A stretch of DNA of 64,000 nt, taken from assembly GCA_045542115.1 (NCBI GenBank), contig JAZQKK010000014.1, forward strand, positions 62,001-126,000, in the 5' to 3' direction. Below are positions 14,739 to 23,829 of this stretch, piece by piece. The position numbers were made by a program, and so were the translations under genes. A model generated the notes under the pieces. The model did not search any database, had not been told where the DNA came from, and was given only the letters and a program-made list of their open reading frames with translations. Position 1 is the first letter of the stretch; every line of letters starts with the position of its first letter. The DNA is from RGIG995 sp045542115 (GTDB lineage Bacteria; Bacillota; Clostridia; Oscillospirales; UBA644).

Positions 14739-16124
14739 TTAAAACTCCATAACTTTTTTCTTGAAATACTCGCCGCGCACCTCGAAATTGGCAAAACAGT
14801 CAAAGGATGCACAAGCGGGAGACAACGAAACGATATCCCCGGGCAGAGCGACCTCTTTCGCTCGGGAAATAGCGTAATCCCAGGACGGACTCATTTCCAG
14901 GGTGATAGCGTCTGCATTATAGTCCGGGTGGGAAACAATGGCATCACGAATCTTTTCCGCAGTCGCTCCCGTCAGAATCAAATATTTCACCTTTTCCAAA
15001 ACGTAAGGCACCATCGGTTCAAAGGGAATTTTCTTATCGTATCCCCCGGCGAGCATAATAATTTTCTGCGTTTGGGCTTTCAGCCCGGCAATGACCCGGG
15101 TTGGGCTGGATGCGATGGAATCGTTATACCATTTCACCCCGTCCACTTCCCGAACAAATTCCATCCGGTGTTCGACACCGCCAAAAGATTCGGCAACGGA
15201 GCGCACCACGTCGGCATCTACATAGCCGAGGGTGGCAGCAATGGCGGCCATATAGTTTTCCACGTTATGGTCACCGATAATACGAATGAGTGAACGGTGC
15301 ATCAACACCGAAACGGTATTCCCGTCGGTGATGCAAATATTTCCTTCCCGGTCCAAATAGACCCCGTTGGGAACCGGGCCGCGGAAAGAAAAGTAAAGAA
15401 CATCTCCCTTTGCTTCTTTGGCGTATTGACGGGTAATTTCGTTGTCATAATTGACCACAAGGCGTCCACGGTCGTTCTGATGGCGAAAAACACACCGTTT
15501 TGCTTCGATATATTCCGCCATATCAACGTGCCAATCCAAATGGTTGGGAGCAACGTTGGTCACGACTGCCGTCTGCGCGGAACGGTGCATATCGTTCAAT
15601 TGAAACGAAGACAATTCCACCACGGCTACGTCGTCGGGCTGAATCTCAAAGATTTGAGGAAGCAGAGGCTTTCCGATATTTCCCCCTAAGTAACATTTCT
15701 TTCCCTGCGCGGACAGAAACTTGGAAATCAGCGTGGTCGTCGTCGTTTTTCCGTCACTTCCCGTAACGGCAAAAATCGGGCAAGGGCAGAGTTGGAAAAA
15801 CACTTCCATTTCGGAAGTAACCGTGGCTCCGGCGGCACGGGCCTTTTCGAAGGGAGGCAGGTCTCCCCGCATCCCCGGGGTCTTGAAAATCAAATCCCCC
15901 TCCAACCGGTCCAGATAACCTTCTCCCAAAACGAATTTTACACCTTTTCGGGCGTATTCTTCCGCAAATTCACCCAATTCTTCCAAGGTTTTTTTATCGT
16001 AAGCAGTCACGGAAAGGCCTTGTTGCAAAAGAAGTCCAATCAACGGACGGTGACTGACTCCCAACCCAACGACGGCAATTTCCTTTCCCTTCAAGGAATC
16101 AAAATAGCTGCGGATATTTTCCAT
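14739..16124 (-). CDS. murD: UDP-N-acetylmuramoyl-L-alanine--D-glutamate ligase
   Basis: A 461-residue Mur ligase that adds D-glutamate to UDP-MurNAc-L-Ala in cytoplasmic peptidoglycan precursor synthesis. The N-terminal nucleotide-fold domain starts EIAVVGLGVSHRP. The ATP loop is FAVTGSDGKTTTTTLI near residue 117. VTNVAPNHLDWH and the C-terminal LSPACASFDCFANFEVRG are MurD signatures. Length is normal. It lies 12 bases after the RNase J gene and has GAGGTG upstream. In many bacteria murD is in the dcw cluster; here it stands apart. Confidence 0.96.
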   Translation of the reverse strand: MENIRSYFDSLKGKEIAVVGLGVSHRPLIGLLLQQGLSVTAYDKKTLEELGEFAEEYARKGVKFVLGEGYLDRLEGDLIFKTPGMRGDLPPFEKARAAGATVTSEMEVFFQLCPCPIFAVTGSDGKTTTTTLISKFLSAQGKKCYLGGNIGKPLLPQIFEIQPDDVAVVELSSFQLNDMHRSAQTAVVTNVAPNHLDWHVDMAEYIEAKRCVFRHQNDRGRLVVNYDNEITRQYAKEAKGDVLYFSFRGPVPNGVYLDREGNICITDGNTVSVLMHRSLIRIIGDHNVENYMAAIAATLGYVDADVVRSVAESFGGVEHRMEFVREVDGVKWYNDSIASSPTRVIAGLKAQTQKIIMLAGGYDKKIPFEPMVPYVLEKVKYLILTGATAEKIRDAIVSHPDYNADAITLEMSPSWDYAISRAKEVALPGDIVSLSPACASFDCFANFEVRGEYFKKKVMEF

Positions 16125-16136
16125 ATCACACCTCGG

Positions 16137-17807
16137 TTAAATATATTTGATTACGGGAAGAATCATCGGTTTGCGCATCGTTTCGCTGAAAATATACTTA
16201 TCCAGTTCGTCCCGAAGTTTTGTCTTTGCGGTATAGACCCAATCGTTCTGCTTGGTTTTTGCATAACGGGTAATTACGTCGGTGGTGATCTTCTTCACCG
16301 TGTCCATCAATTCCCCGTTCTCCCGGATATACACAAAGCCCCGGGTGACGATTTCCGGCTCAGAAATCAACTCTCCTGATTTAGAGTCCACAACGGCAAC
16401 GGCGACGATAAGACCGTCCTGGGCAAGGTGTTTCCGGTCCCGGAGCACGACGTTTCCTACGTCACCAACCCCAAGTCCATCCACAAGAACGCGGCCGGCA
16501 GGCACGGTTCCCACAATTTTAGCGGAGTTTTTATCCAATTCGATAATGTTTCCGATTTCGGAAATCAGAATGTTTTCCGGGGCAATCCCCATCGATTCGG
16601 CCAATTTTGCGTGGCGATGCAAGTGTCGGTATTCCCCGTGCACCGGAATGAAAAATTTGGGTTGCGTCATTCCCAGCATCAATTTCAATTCTTCCTGACA
16701 AGCGTGACCGGAAGCGTGGATATCGTTGTACGACTCGTAGACCACTTCCGCTCCGGAACGGAACAACTCGTTAACCATATTTCCTACGGGTTTTTCATTG
16801 CCCGGGATGGCAGATGCAGAAACGATAACCAAATCTTTTTCGTTAATTTCCACCACTTTGTGCTCAGAGTATGCCATCCGATACAATGCGGACATCGGTT
16901 CCCCTTGGCTTCCGGTGGTAATGACCACCAACTGCTCCGGGGGAATTTTTTTGATTTTATCAATATCAATCAAAATACCCTTGGGAACCTTCGTGTAACC
17001 CAATTGCATTGCGGCTTCCAGCACCGTCATCATACTGCGGCCGCTGACTGCGACCTTACGGCCGTATTGGGCGGCAAGATTGATAATCTGCTGAACCCGG
17101 TGGACGTTGGATGCAAAGGTTGCAACGATAATACGTTTTTTATCGGCTCGGCGGAAAATATCACTCAGGGAAAAGCCGACCTTGCTTTCACTCATCGAAT
17201 GACCGGGCTTCTCCGCACCGGTAGAGTCGGACAAAAGCGCCAGAATTCCTTCTTTTCCCAATTCACCGATTCGGGGAAGGTCGATAATATCCCCGTCAAT
17301 GGGGCTTACGTCAATCTTAAAATCCCCGGTGTGGAAAATCACACCGCAGGGAGTATGAATCGCCAAGGCGGCGGAGTCGGCAATGGAGTGATTGGTGTGG
17401 ATGTATTCCACCGAAAGAGAACCGATCTTTACCGAATCCCCAGCGGATACCTGCATCAATTGAACCTGTTTTTCCAAATGGAATTCCCGGAGTTTGTTGA
17501 TAACGATTCCCAGCGTCATCCGTGTCCCGTAGACGGGAACGTTTACGTCGCGCAAAACGTAAGGAAGTGCTCCGATATGGTCTTCGTGGCCGTGGGTCAG
17601 AAAAATAGCGGCAACGCGGTCTTTATTTTTAATCAAGTATTGAACATCGGGAATAACGTAATCCACGCCGGGCATATCTTCGTCGGGGAACGCCATCCCG
17701 CAGTCCACGACGATAATATCTTTCCCACATTCAATCAACGTCATATTTTTTCCGATTTCATTCAATCCGCCCAGCGGAATGATTCTGATCTTTTCGATTT
17801 TTTTCAA
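16137..17807 (-). CDS. rnj: Ribonuclease J
   Basis: A 556-residue metallo-beta-lactamase/beta-CASP nuclease. The zinc motif FLTHGHEDHIGALPY is at about residues 72-86, followed by HTNHSIADS, FHTGDFKID and SDSTGAE. The beta-CASP part has VATFASNVHRVQQII and FIPVHGEYRHL, and a C-terminal dimerisation domain follows. RNase J is the main 5' exonuclease and an endonuclease in mRNA decay and rRNA maturation in Firmicutes. Start: TTG at 17807, six bases after GGAGG. Co-transcribed with murD. Only one copy is in the window, so J1 versus J2 cannot be decided. Confidence 0.95.
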   Translation of the reverse strand: MKKIEKIRIIPLGGLNEIGKNMTLIECGKDIIVVDCGMAFPDEDMPGVDYVIPDVQYLIKNKDRVAAIFLTHGHEDHIGALPYVLRDVNVPVYGTRMTLGIVINKLREFHLEKQVQLMQVSAGDSVKIGSLSVEYIHTNHSIADSAALAIHTPCGVIFHTGDFKIDVSPIDGDIIDLPRIGELGKEGILALLSDSTGAEKPGHSMSESKVGFSLSDIFRRADKKRIIVATFASNVHRVQQIINLAAQYGRKVAVSGRSMMTVLEAAMQLGYTKVPKGILIDIDKIKKIPPEQLVVITTGSQGEPMSALYRMAYSEHKVVEINEKDLVIVSASAIPGNEKPVGNMVNELFRSGAEVVYESYNDIHASGHACQEELKLMLGMTQPKFFIPVHGEYRHLHRHAKLAESMGIAPENILISEIGNIIELDKNSAKIVGTVPAGRVLVDGLGVGDVGNVVLRDRKHLAQDGLIVAVAVVDSKSGELISEPEIVTRGFVYIRENGELMDTVKKITTDVITRYAKTKQNDWVYTAKTKLRDELDKYIFSETMRKPMILPVIKYI

Positions 17808-17844
17808 AATAGTCCTCCTTATATAAATTCAACGGTTCTATGTA

Positions 17845-17860
17845 ACCGGCAACTGCCGGT
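17845..17860 (-). other. Short hairpin between the nucleotidyltransferase fusion and rnj
   Basis: ACCGGC pairs with GCCGGT around AACT. There is no T-run, so this is more likely an RNA-processing or leader stem than a terminator. Confidence 0.35.
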
Positions 17861-17862
17861 CG

Positions 17863-20055
17863 TTAATCGGGTTTTAACCCTTTCAGTTTCAAGGAATAAA
17901 ATTCGCATAACTCTTCCGCAGTCTCCGCATTAGAGGCTTCGGAATAGATGCGAAAAGCATTGGTTCCGGATTTCGGAACGATTCGTACGATTCCGGAACG
18001 GTCCCGAAAACGGATTCCTTCGGACAATTCTCCGCCGGACGAGACCAAAAGCCGCATTACGGTGCTTCTGGGGACGGTGACGAATACATCTCTTTGCTTA
18101 ACGGAAAAACAAGGGAATCGGGAAACGAAGTCCCGAAAAGAACAATCTTCTTCCTCCAACAAGTTTAAAATCAACAAAGCAACCGCATTCGGGTCGGTAA
18201 GCGGATACAATTTTTTGGAATACGTCACATCTTCCGATGAAATACGAATAGCTCTTACCCCGAAAGAAGTGGCAATCTGCTCCGTAACCGCAGGGAACGA
18301 TTCCGGGAACAGAACGGGAGAAATTCGCCGACCCAAGGAAATACAAGATGCAATCCGCACCAAGTTTTCGTCGTAGGGCTCGCCGGCTGAATCTTCAATA
18401 CGGACCCATTCCGATCCGACGCGCATCCGCTCGCCGGCCTCATTTTCGGGAACGTCGGGGAGCAAGGGAGATAGCGTGGGCGAAGAAACGACCCGCATTT
18501 TAAGACGCTTGGGTACTCCAAAAGAACGAAGATAGGACAGATAGGCCTTGCTTCCGCCCCGAAACACACGGTAAACTCCGTCTTTTTCACCACAACACGT
18601 TTCTGCCGCAAGAAGTTTGCCCAATTTCCGACTATCGGTCACCGAGAGAGGCATTCCGTTCCCATCGTAAAGACGAAGGACGAGGTTGGAATAACTCCGC
18701 TCAAAAAAGGCGCCGCAACAAAAGGCATAATTACGCACGGTGAAACGAAATTGGGATAATTCGTTCACCCCGGTATCATATACGTTTTTTCCACAAGCAA
18801 GAACTCCACCGCAAAAAGTCATCGCGGCGGCGGCATCCCGTTGTTCGGCACGGCCAATCAACACGTCGCCACCCAACAACTCTGCAAGGGCACGGCCAAT
18901 CTCATACATCATCGACCCGCCAAAATCCTCGCCGTAGGGAAAGAGAATCCGACCTTCTTCGGGAAGAAGCGTTCGGAGATTATGGTGCACATTCCCGGAA
19001 AGAAAACTGTTTTCCGGGATTCGGTTCATAGGATAGATACGCACGCCTGCACAAACGGTAGCCGATGCGCCGATTTCGCAATCAGAGCCGACGACACAAT
19101 CATCTCCGATGCGTACGTTTCGGGAAAGTTGGGAATTTTTACACAATACCGCATTTCGGGCAACCGAACCGGGGCGACAAACAACTCCGGAATCCAAAAC
19201 ACAACCGTCCAACCGGGATTCAGTCAAAAAAGAGCCGTCACCGATGACGGTATACGGGCCGATATGACAACGTTGCAAATGAACATTTTTTCCGATATAA
19301 CAGGGAGATTCAATGACCGTCTGTTCATCAACGGGGCTGAGAATCACGTCCGGCTGACCGGAAAGCAAATGCTTATTACATTCCAGATAAGAGGATACCG
19401 TTCCGATATCACACCAATATCCTTGGGGGGAAAAATGATATAGGTCCACCCCTTGGCGCATCAGATTCGGAAAAATGTCCTTGGAAAAATCACAAGTCGT
19501 TTGGGGAATCCATTCCAACAAGCGGGGGGAACAGAGATAGATACCCGTATTGACCAAATCCGAATACGAGTGTGCCCAATCGGGCTTTTCCAAAAAACGG
19601 GAAATTTTTCCGGCTTCGTCCGCTAACAGAACACCGTATTCCCCCGGGTCATTAGCGCGGGCAGAAAGAATGGTCAAAGGGCCCCCGTGACGTTGATGAA
19701 AGGAAATCGCTTCGGTCAAATCATAATCAAAAACACCGTCCCCGCTGGCTACGATAAAATCCTCTTTGCAGTCTGCCAGACAGTTTTTGACCGAACCTGC
19801 CGTCCCCAAGGGAACGGATTCTTGGTGATAATAAATCTTTAATTCTTCAAATTCCGGAAGATTCAGGGTTTGTTTTATCTTTTCCGGAAGATAAAACAAC
19901 GAAACGTGAAATTCCCGAATCCCGAGTTTGGAAAGATTGCGGACGAGTCGCACGATACACGGCACTCCCGCCACCGGAACACAAGGCTTCGGAATCCCTT
20001 CCGTTAAGGGCCGAAGACGAGTCCCGAATCCTCCCGCCATAATAACCGCTTTCAT
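17863..20055 (-). CDS. Sugar-1-phosphate nucleotidyltransferase fused to a phosphohexomutase-like domain
   Basis: A 730-residue three-part protein. Residues 1-~230: nucleotidyltransferase with MAGGFGTRLRPLTEGIPKPCVPV and VASGDGVFDYD; it would make an NDP-sugar from a sugar 1-phosphate. About 245-345: left-handed beta-helix hexapeptide repeats (YIGKNVHLQRCHIGPYTVIG). About 350-730: a phosphomannomutase-like region. The usual TASHNP phosphoserine loop aligns with FFERSYSNLV, and no DxDxD metal loop is evident, so mutase activity is doubtful. Similar fusions are known in cyanobacteria, actinobacteria and Clostridia. It follows a gene for an anchored outside protein, which suggests a cell-surface polysaccharide link, but the sugar is not identifiable. 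Confidence 0.8.
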   Translation of the reverse strand: MKAVIMAGGFGTRLRPLTEGIPKPCVPVAGVPCIVRLVRNLSKLGIREFHVSLFYLPEKIKQTLNLPEFEELKIYYHQESVPLGTAGSVKNCLADCKEDFIVASGDGVFDYDLTEAISFHQRHGGPLTILSARANDPGEYGVLLADEAGKISRFLEKPDWAHSYSDLVNTGIYLCSPRLLEWIPQTTCDFSKDIFPNLMRQGVDLYHFSPQGYWCDIGTVSSYLECNKHLLSGQPDVILSPVDEQTVIESPCYIGKNVHLQRCHIGPYTVIGDGSFLTESRLDGCVLDSGVVCRPGSVARNAVLCKNSQLSRNVRIGDDCVVGSDCEIGASATVCAGVRIYPMNRIPENSFLSGNVHHNLRTLLPEEGRILFPYGEDFGGSMMYEIGRALAELLGGDVLIGRAEQRDAAAAMTFCGGVLACGKNVYDTGVNELSQFRFTVRNYAFCCGAFFERSYSNLVLRLYDGNGMPLSVTDSRKLGKLLAAETCCGEKDGVYRVFRGGSKAYLSYLRSFGVPKRLKMRVVSSPTLSPLLPDVPENEAGERMRVGSEWVRIEDSAGEPYDENLVRIASCISLGRRISPVLFPESFPAVTEQIATSFGVRAIRISSEDVTYSKKLYPLTDPNAVALLILNLLEEEDCSFRDFVSRFPCFSVKQRDVFVTVPRSTVMRLLVSSGGELSEGIRFRDRSGIVRIVPKSGTNAFRIYSEASNAETAEELCEFYSLKLKGLKPD

Positions 20056-20192
20056 ACTTTTTCTGCTTCCCCTTCCCAGAGTTGAATATAGAAAAAGTAT
20101 TTCCGGGGGAACGTAAGTTATGCGGTTATCCGGGCTTCGTAAGGAAATTTCATAGAAAATTCATAGAAAAAGATATGCGTCTTCCGAGGGAT

Positions 20193-20807
20193 TTATTCTT
20201 CCGAAGAAGCAATCATCGAAGTCAAAGTCTGCCGAGCCGCTTCGTAGTTGCTTTTCACCGCGGGACGGGACGACGACCACGTGTCATCAAAAATACGGAG
20301 AGAAACGTAAAGGTTCTCCGAAAAAACGTCAAACCCGGGACTTTCAGCGGTAAGGGGCGTTCCCGTTACCTTCCAGGCATACCCTTCGCCGTCGGTCCGG
20401 TCGGTAAAATCATACAGCGTTTGCAAATAACCGTTTCGGTACAAATAATCAATTCCGCCCTGGTCTCCAAAGAGAAGAAGCACTTCTCCCGCCTGGACCA
20501 AATTCAGGTATTTTGCCCGTTCGGAAGGGTCGGTATTCTCCCCCACCTTCAAGCCGGTCACTGCAACCTTGACTTCCCCATCCCCGTTCATATCGGGGCA
20601 GTGGGCAGAAACCGCATCTTCGATCCAAGCGACCTGCTCATTGTAAAGAGAGGAAGAGCCCGTAACGTAATAAATCTGAATATCAAATTCCGGCTTTGTA
20701 GCACAACTATGAAGGCACACCGCCAAAGTTCCTATCAAAAATACGGCAACAAGGATGGTGGTCTTGTAATGATACCAGATATTTTCAACTTTTGAGCGAA
20801 ACGACAT
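20193..20807 (-). CDS. Membrane-anchored hypothetical protein
   Basis: A 204-residue protein: a short cytoplasmic head, one helix at about residues 17-36 (TTILVAVFLIGTLAVC), and an outside domain. Near residue 72 the segment PDMNGDGEVKV resembles a calcium-binding DxNxDG loop as in EF-hand or dockerin repeats, but only one copy is seen. I recall similar single-pass proteins in Clostridia with no assigned function. It starts 24 bases after greA and is followed by about 140 bases without a clear promoter or terminator before the nucleotidyltransferase fusion. Confidence 0.65.
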   Translation of the reverse strand: MSFRSKVENIWYHYKTTILVAVFLIGTLAVCLHSCATKPEFDIQIYYVTGSSSLYNEQVAWIEDAVSAHCPDMNGDGEVKVAVTGLKVGENTDPSERAKYLNLVQAGEVLLLFGDQGGIDYLYRNGYLQTLYDFTDRTDGEGYAWKVTGTPLTAESPGFDVFSENLYVSLRIFDDTWSSSRPAVKSNYEAARQTLTSMIASSEE

Positions 20808-20831
20808 AACAAACGCCTTTCAATTCAAGGG

Positions 20832-21311
20832 TCAGCGAGGCAGGGTAATGGCCAGGATTTTGTAGGTATATTCACCGCCGGGAGCATTGACCACAACGGT
20901 TTCTCCTACTTTTTTGCCCAACAGGGTCTTCCCTACGGGGCTTTGGTCGGAAATCTTGTTCTGAGCAGGGTCAGATTCCGTCATACCGACAATAGAATAT
21001 TCAATCTCTTCATCAAATTCATAGTCCAGAACCCGAACCACGGAACCGACCTGAACGATATCGTTCTTCAATTCGCTCTGGTCCACGACCTGGGCATATT
21101 TCAGCTGTTCTTCCAACGTGCGGATGCGAGCTTCCACCATTGCACGTTCTTCACAAGCGGCATCGTATTCACTGTTTTCGGAAAGGTCACCGTGACCGCG
21201 GGCTTCTTTGATGCGTTCTGCAACTTCACCCCGCTTGGTGGCCTTCAAATAATGAAGTTCTTCTTCCAGCTTTGCAAGACCTTCTTTGGTCAGGTAAATA
21301 GGTTGGGACAT
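20832..21311 (-). CDS. greA: Transcription elongation factor GreA
   Basis: A 159-residue factor that rescues backtracked RNA polymerase by stimulating transcript cleavage. The N-terminal antiparallel coiled coil holds the tip motif GDLSENSEYDAA with the acidic residues that work in the polymerase channel. The C-terminal FKBP-like part has SPVGKTLLGKKVGETVVV. Length is standard. AAAGGAG precedes the ATG. It is 38 bases after the S41 protease gene and may share its transcript. Confidence 0.96.
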   Translation of the reverse strand: MSQPIYLTKEGLAKLEEELHYLKATKRGEVAERIKEARGHGDLSENSEYDAACEERAMVEARIRTLEEQLKYAQVVDQSELKNDIVQVGSVVRVLDYEFDEEIEYSIVGMTESDPAQNKISDQSPVGKTLLGKKVGETVVVNAPGGEYTYKILAITLPR

Positions 21312-21349
21312 AGTTGAGTCTCCTTTTATGAATAGTATAGTTTTTATAA

Positions 21350-22528
21350 TTATTTGCCGGAAATTTCGGCGTTGATACGATTCAAGGCCCCCTGCAATTG
21401 AGGGTCATTACTCTCATTGAGAGCGTAAAAATACTTCTCTTGCTCTTCGGTCAGCACAATGGTTTCGTCGGGGAGCAGCCCGACACCGTGATAATCGTTA
21501 CGACCCTTAGTCAAATAATGAAAGGTGGTAATTTTCACGGCAGATTCATCGGATAAGCGGAAGGTGGACTGACCGATTCCTTTTCCGTAAGACCGGGTTC
21601 CGACAATGGGGGTACCGTTCACGTCCCGCAGACAGGATGCCATCAATTCGCTCCCGCTGGCGGAAGAAGCGTTCAAAAGGACGACCATCGGAAGGTCGGT
21701 TTTTTGGTCCAACTTAGAATAGGTAATCTCTTCGGAATTTTTATAGCGGATAACCACCATTTCTTCCCCTTTGGGAATCAGAAGTTCCAGAATCTGTTCC
21801 ACGGCCGCAAGACTTCCTCCGGGGTTGTTGCGAAGATCAAAAACAAAGCCTTTCGCACCGTTTTCCAGCAATGCATTTAATGCAACCTGAAATTCATTAG
21901 CAGCAGGAAGCGTAAACGAATGGATTCGAATAAAACCGACCGTTCCAATCATTCGATAGGAAACGTATGATTGCACGAAATCGGAACAGGTAACCGAAAC
22001 CGAAAGGGTCTGTTCGCCACGGGAAAGGGTCAGCGTAACGCTTTCTCCGGGATCCAATCGCAATTCATCGTAAACTTGGTCGTAGTCTCGGTCCAAAACC
22101 GAAACACCGTTGACGGCAACGATCCAATCTCCGGCCCGAATTCCGGCTTGTTCGGCGGGAGAATTTTCCAAAACTCGACGGACAAAAAGCCCTTCGGAAA
22201 TCACCTGGTTCGATTGAAGGGAAAGGCCGACTCCCGAGAAATTGCCTTCATTGGAAGACAGATGTGCTTCGTATTCTTCTTTCGTCCAATATTGAGTATA
22301 GTCGTCGTCCAAGCCGGACAAATAGCCGTTGATTGCCGCAGATTCGGCATCTTGCTGGGAAAAATTGAAGACAGCGTGAGCATCAATCAAACTGCGAATC
22401 TCCGAAATGGATTTGTAAAACCCGTTGGTCATTTCCCCGTTCCAAAGAGCAATTCCGCCAACCGTCAAAGAAAACGTGATAACGGCAGTCAATAAAACGG
22501 CAATTAGGACAGAAAGAGACTTTTTCAA
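21350..22528 (-). CDS. S41 family carboxy-terminal processing protease
   Basis: A 392-residue exported serine protease of the CtpA/CtpB type. A signal-anchor helix at residues 7-27 is followed by a helical region. The PDZ domain spans about residues 90-170 (SGVGLSLQ, NSPAEQAGIRAGDWIVAVNG). The catalytic core has FDLRNNPGG, NASSASGSELM (nucleophilic Ser) and SYGKGIGQ (catalytic Lys and Gln). All three dyad-region residues are present, unlike its neighbour. Such enzymes trim C-termini and control cell-wall hydrolases. Start: TTG at 22528 after GAGGTG. A hairpin separates it from the upstream paralogue. Confidence 0.92.
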   Translation of the reverse strand: MKKSLSVLIAVLLTAVITFSLTVGGIALWNGEMTNGFYKSISEIRSLIDAHAVFNFSQQDAESAAINGYLSGLDDDYTQYWTKEEYEAHLSSNEGNFSGVGLSLQSNQVISEGLFVRRVLENSPAEQAGIRAGDWIVAVNGVSVLDRDYDQVYDELRLDPGESVTLTLSRGEQTLSVSVTCSDFVQSYVSYRMIGTVGFIRIHSFTLPAANEFQVALNALLENGAKGFVFDLRNNPGGSLAAVEQILELLIPKGEEMVVIRYKNSEEITYSKLDQKTDLPMVVLLNASSASGSELMASCLRDVNGTPIVGTRSYGKGIGQSTFRLSDESAVKITTFHYLTKGRNDYHGVGLLPDETIVLTEEQEKYFYALNESNDPQLQGALNRINAEISGK

Positions 22529-22558
22529 AAAAATTCACCTCAGAATACAAAAAGGAAT

Positions 22559-22584
22559 CGATCCGGCTTAAAAAAGCCGAATCG
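22559..22584 (-). terminator. Hairpin between the two S41 genes
   Basis: CGATTCGGCTT pairs with AAGCCGGATCG (one G-U) around TTTT and is followed by ATTCCTTTTTG. It is a terminator or attenuator that may lower expression of the second protease and greA. Confidence 0.6.
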
Positions 22585-22596
22585 AAACAACGTTCA

Positions 22597-23817
22597 TCAA
22601 GAAGTTCCGAGTTGCGAACGCATTAACTGTAACGCTTGTTGCAATTGGTCATCGTCTGCGGCAGTAAGGGTCATAAAACCGTCAATCTTTTCCGCAGAAA
22701 GAGAAACGCTGACATCGGGAACGATTCCGCTTTCATTGAATTGTGTCCCGTTGGGAGTGATATATTCGTAGGTGGAAATGTGAATTGCCGTACCGTCCGA
22801 AAGAGGAATATCCCGCTGGCCCACACCTTTTCCGCGGGTCACGTCACCGACAACAGAGGCAAATTGGGTATCTTTCAGGGCTGCCACAAACACTTCCGCA
22901 ACGTCAGAAGTTGCAAAGTTTTGCAAGACCACGATTTTTTCTGCAATATGCGATTCGTCGGAATAATAGGTCTTCTGCTCTACCGAAGAAAATTCCTTGA
23001 CGGAACACATAATTCCGGCAGGCATAACCTTATCCAAAACGTCTAACGACGAAAGAAGGTCTCCGCCTCCATTAAACCGAAGGTCCAGAATAAAGCCTCT
23101 AGCTCCGGCACCCCGAAGAGTCTCTATTGCAGAAGAAAATTCCGAGACGGTGGAAACGTCAAATTCGTTGATATATAAATAACCGATCCCCGATTCCAAA
23201 AGACGGTATTGCACCGTTTCGGGGTCAAACACAGAACGGGTGACGGTAAGGGTAACGGAAGACGTCTCCCCTTCCCGAATCAAAGACAGAACCACGTCGG
23301 TCCCTTCTGCACCGGACAAGGCGTAGACCGCATTACGATACCCCAAATCGGCAACGTCATTTCCATTGACCGACACGATAATATCTCCGGTTTTCACCCC
23401 TGCGGATTGGGCGGGGGAATTGTTCTTCACAAAATCAACAAAAACACCGCCGGTCTGCTTATCGTACGCAGAACGAATCCCGATCCCAACGCTGGAAGAT
23501 TCCGCGGCGCTGGCCGAAAGACGGTAGTTAGTCTCGTTGAGATAATAGGAATATTCATCGCCCAGACCGTCGATATAGCCGTCTACAATACCGTCCAGGA
23601 TCTGGTCGTTCCCGGAGACCGGGTCGATGGGCAGAATGTAGTTTTTATTGACCAGGTCGTTTACTTTATTCAGTTTGGTATAAATCTGTTGGTTGCGCCC
23701 CAAATTGTCAACCTTGTGACTGACATAAAAATATGTGGCAATAGCGGTCAAAATAACTGTTGCAACCAAAATAAAGAACATCGTGCCGTAGCGGATTCCT
23801 CTTTGGGCTTTCTTCAT
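22597..23817 (-). CDS. S41-family protease paralogue lacking the nucleophilic serine
   Basis: A 406-residue CtpA-like protein with a membrane anchor at about residues 11-32 and a PDZ domain near 105-175 (NSPAQSAGVKTGDIIVSVNG). The core has LDLRFNGGGDLL and TRGKGVGQ, so the Lys and Gln are kept. The serine block, normally GSASASE, reads FATSDVAEVF. Ungapped alignment to the neighbouring paralogue, with identical spacing of 23 residues from the block to the Lys, puts Asp at the catalytic Ser position. It is therefore probably an inactive or altered regulator. It lies between the M23 gene and the intact S41 gene, with GGAGG before the ATG. Confidence 0.87.
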   Translation of the reverse strand: MKKAQRGIRYGTMFFILVATVILTAIATYFYVSHKVDNLGRNQQIYTKLNKVNDLVNKNYILPIDPVSGNDQILDGIVDGYIDGLGDEYSYYLNETNYRLSASAAESSSVGIGIRSAYDKQTGGVFVDFVKNNSPAQSAGVKTGDIIVSVNGNDVADLGYRNAVYALSGAEGTDVVLSLIREGETSSVTLTVTRSVFDPETVQYRLLESGIGYLYINEFDVSTVSEFSSAIETLRGAGARGFILDLRFNGGGDLLSSLDVLDKVMPAGIMCSVKEFSSVEQKTYYSDESHIAEKIVVLQNFATSDVAEVFVAALKDTQFASVVGDVTRGKGVGQRDIPLSDGTAIHISTYEYITPNGTQFNESGIVPDVSVSLSAEKIDGFMTLTAADDDQLQQALQLMRSQLGTS

Positions 23818-23829
23818 AAAAACCTCCGT

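Noticed and set aside
20100..20180. Short repeat TTCATAGAAAA twice near 20148-20170
   Set aside because: Only two A/T-rich copies 11-12 bases apart, with no partner gene or symmetry; chance is the simplest reading.
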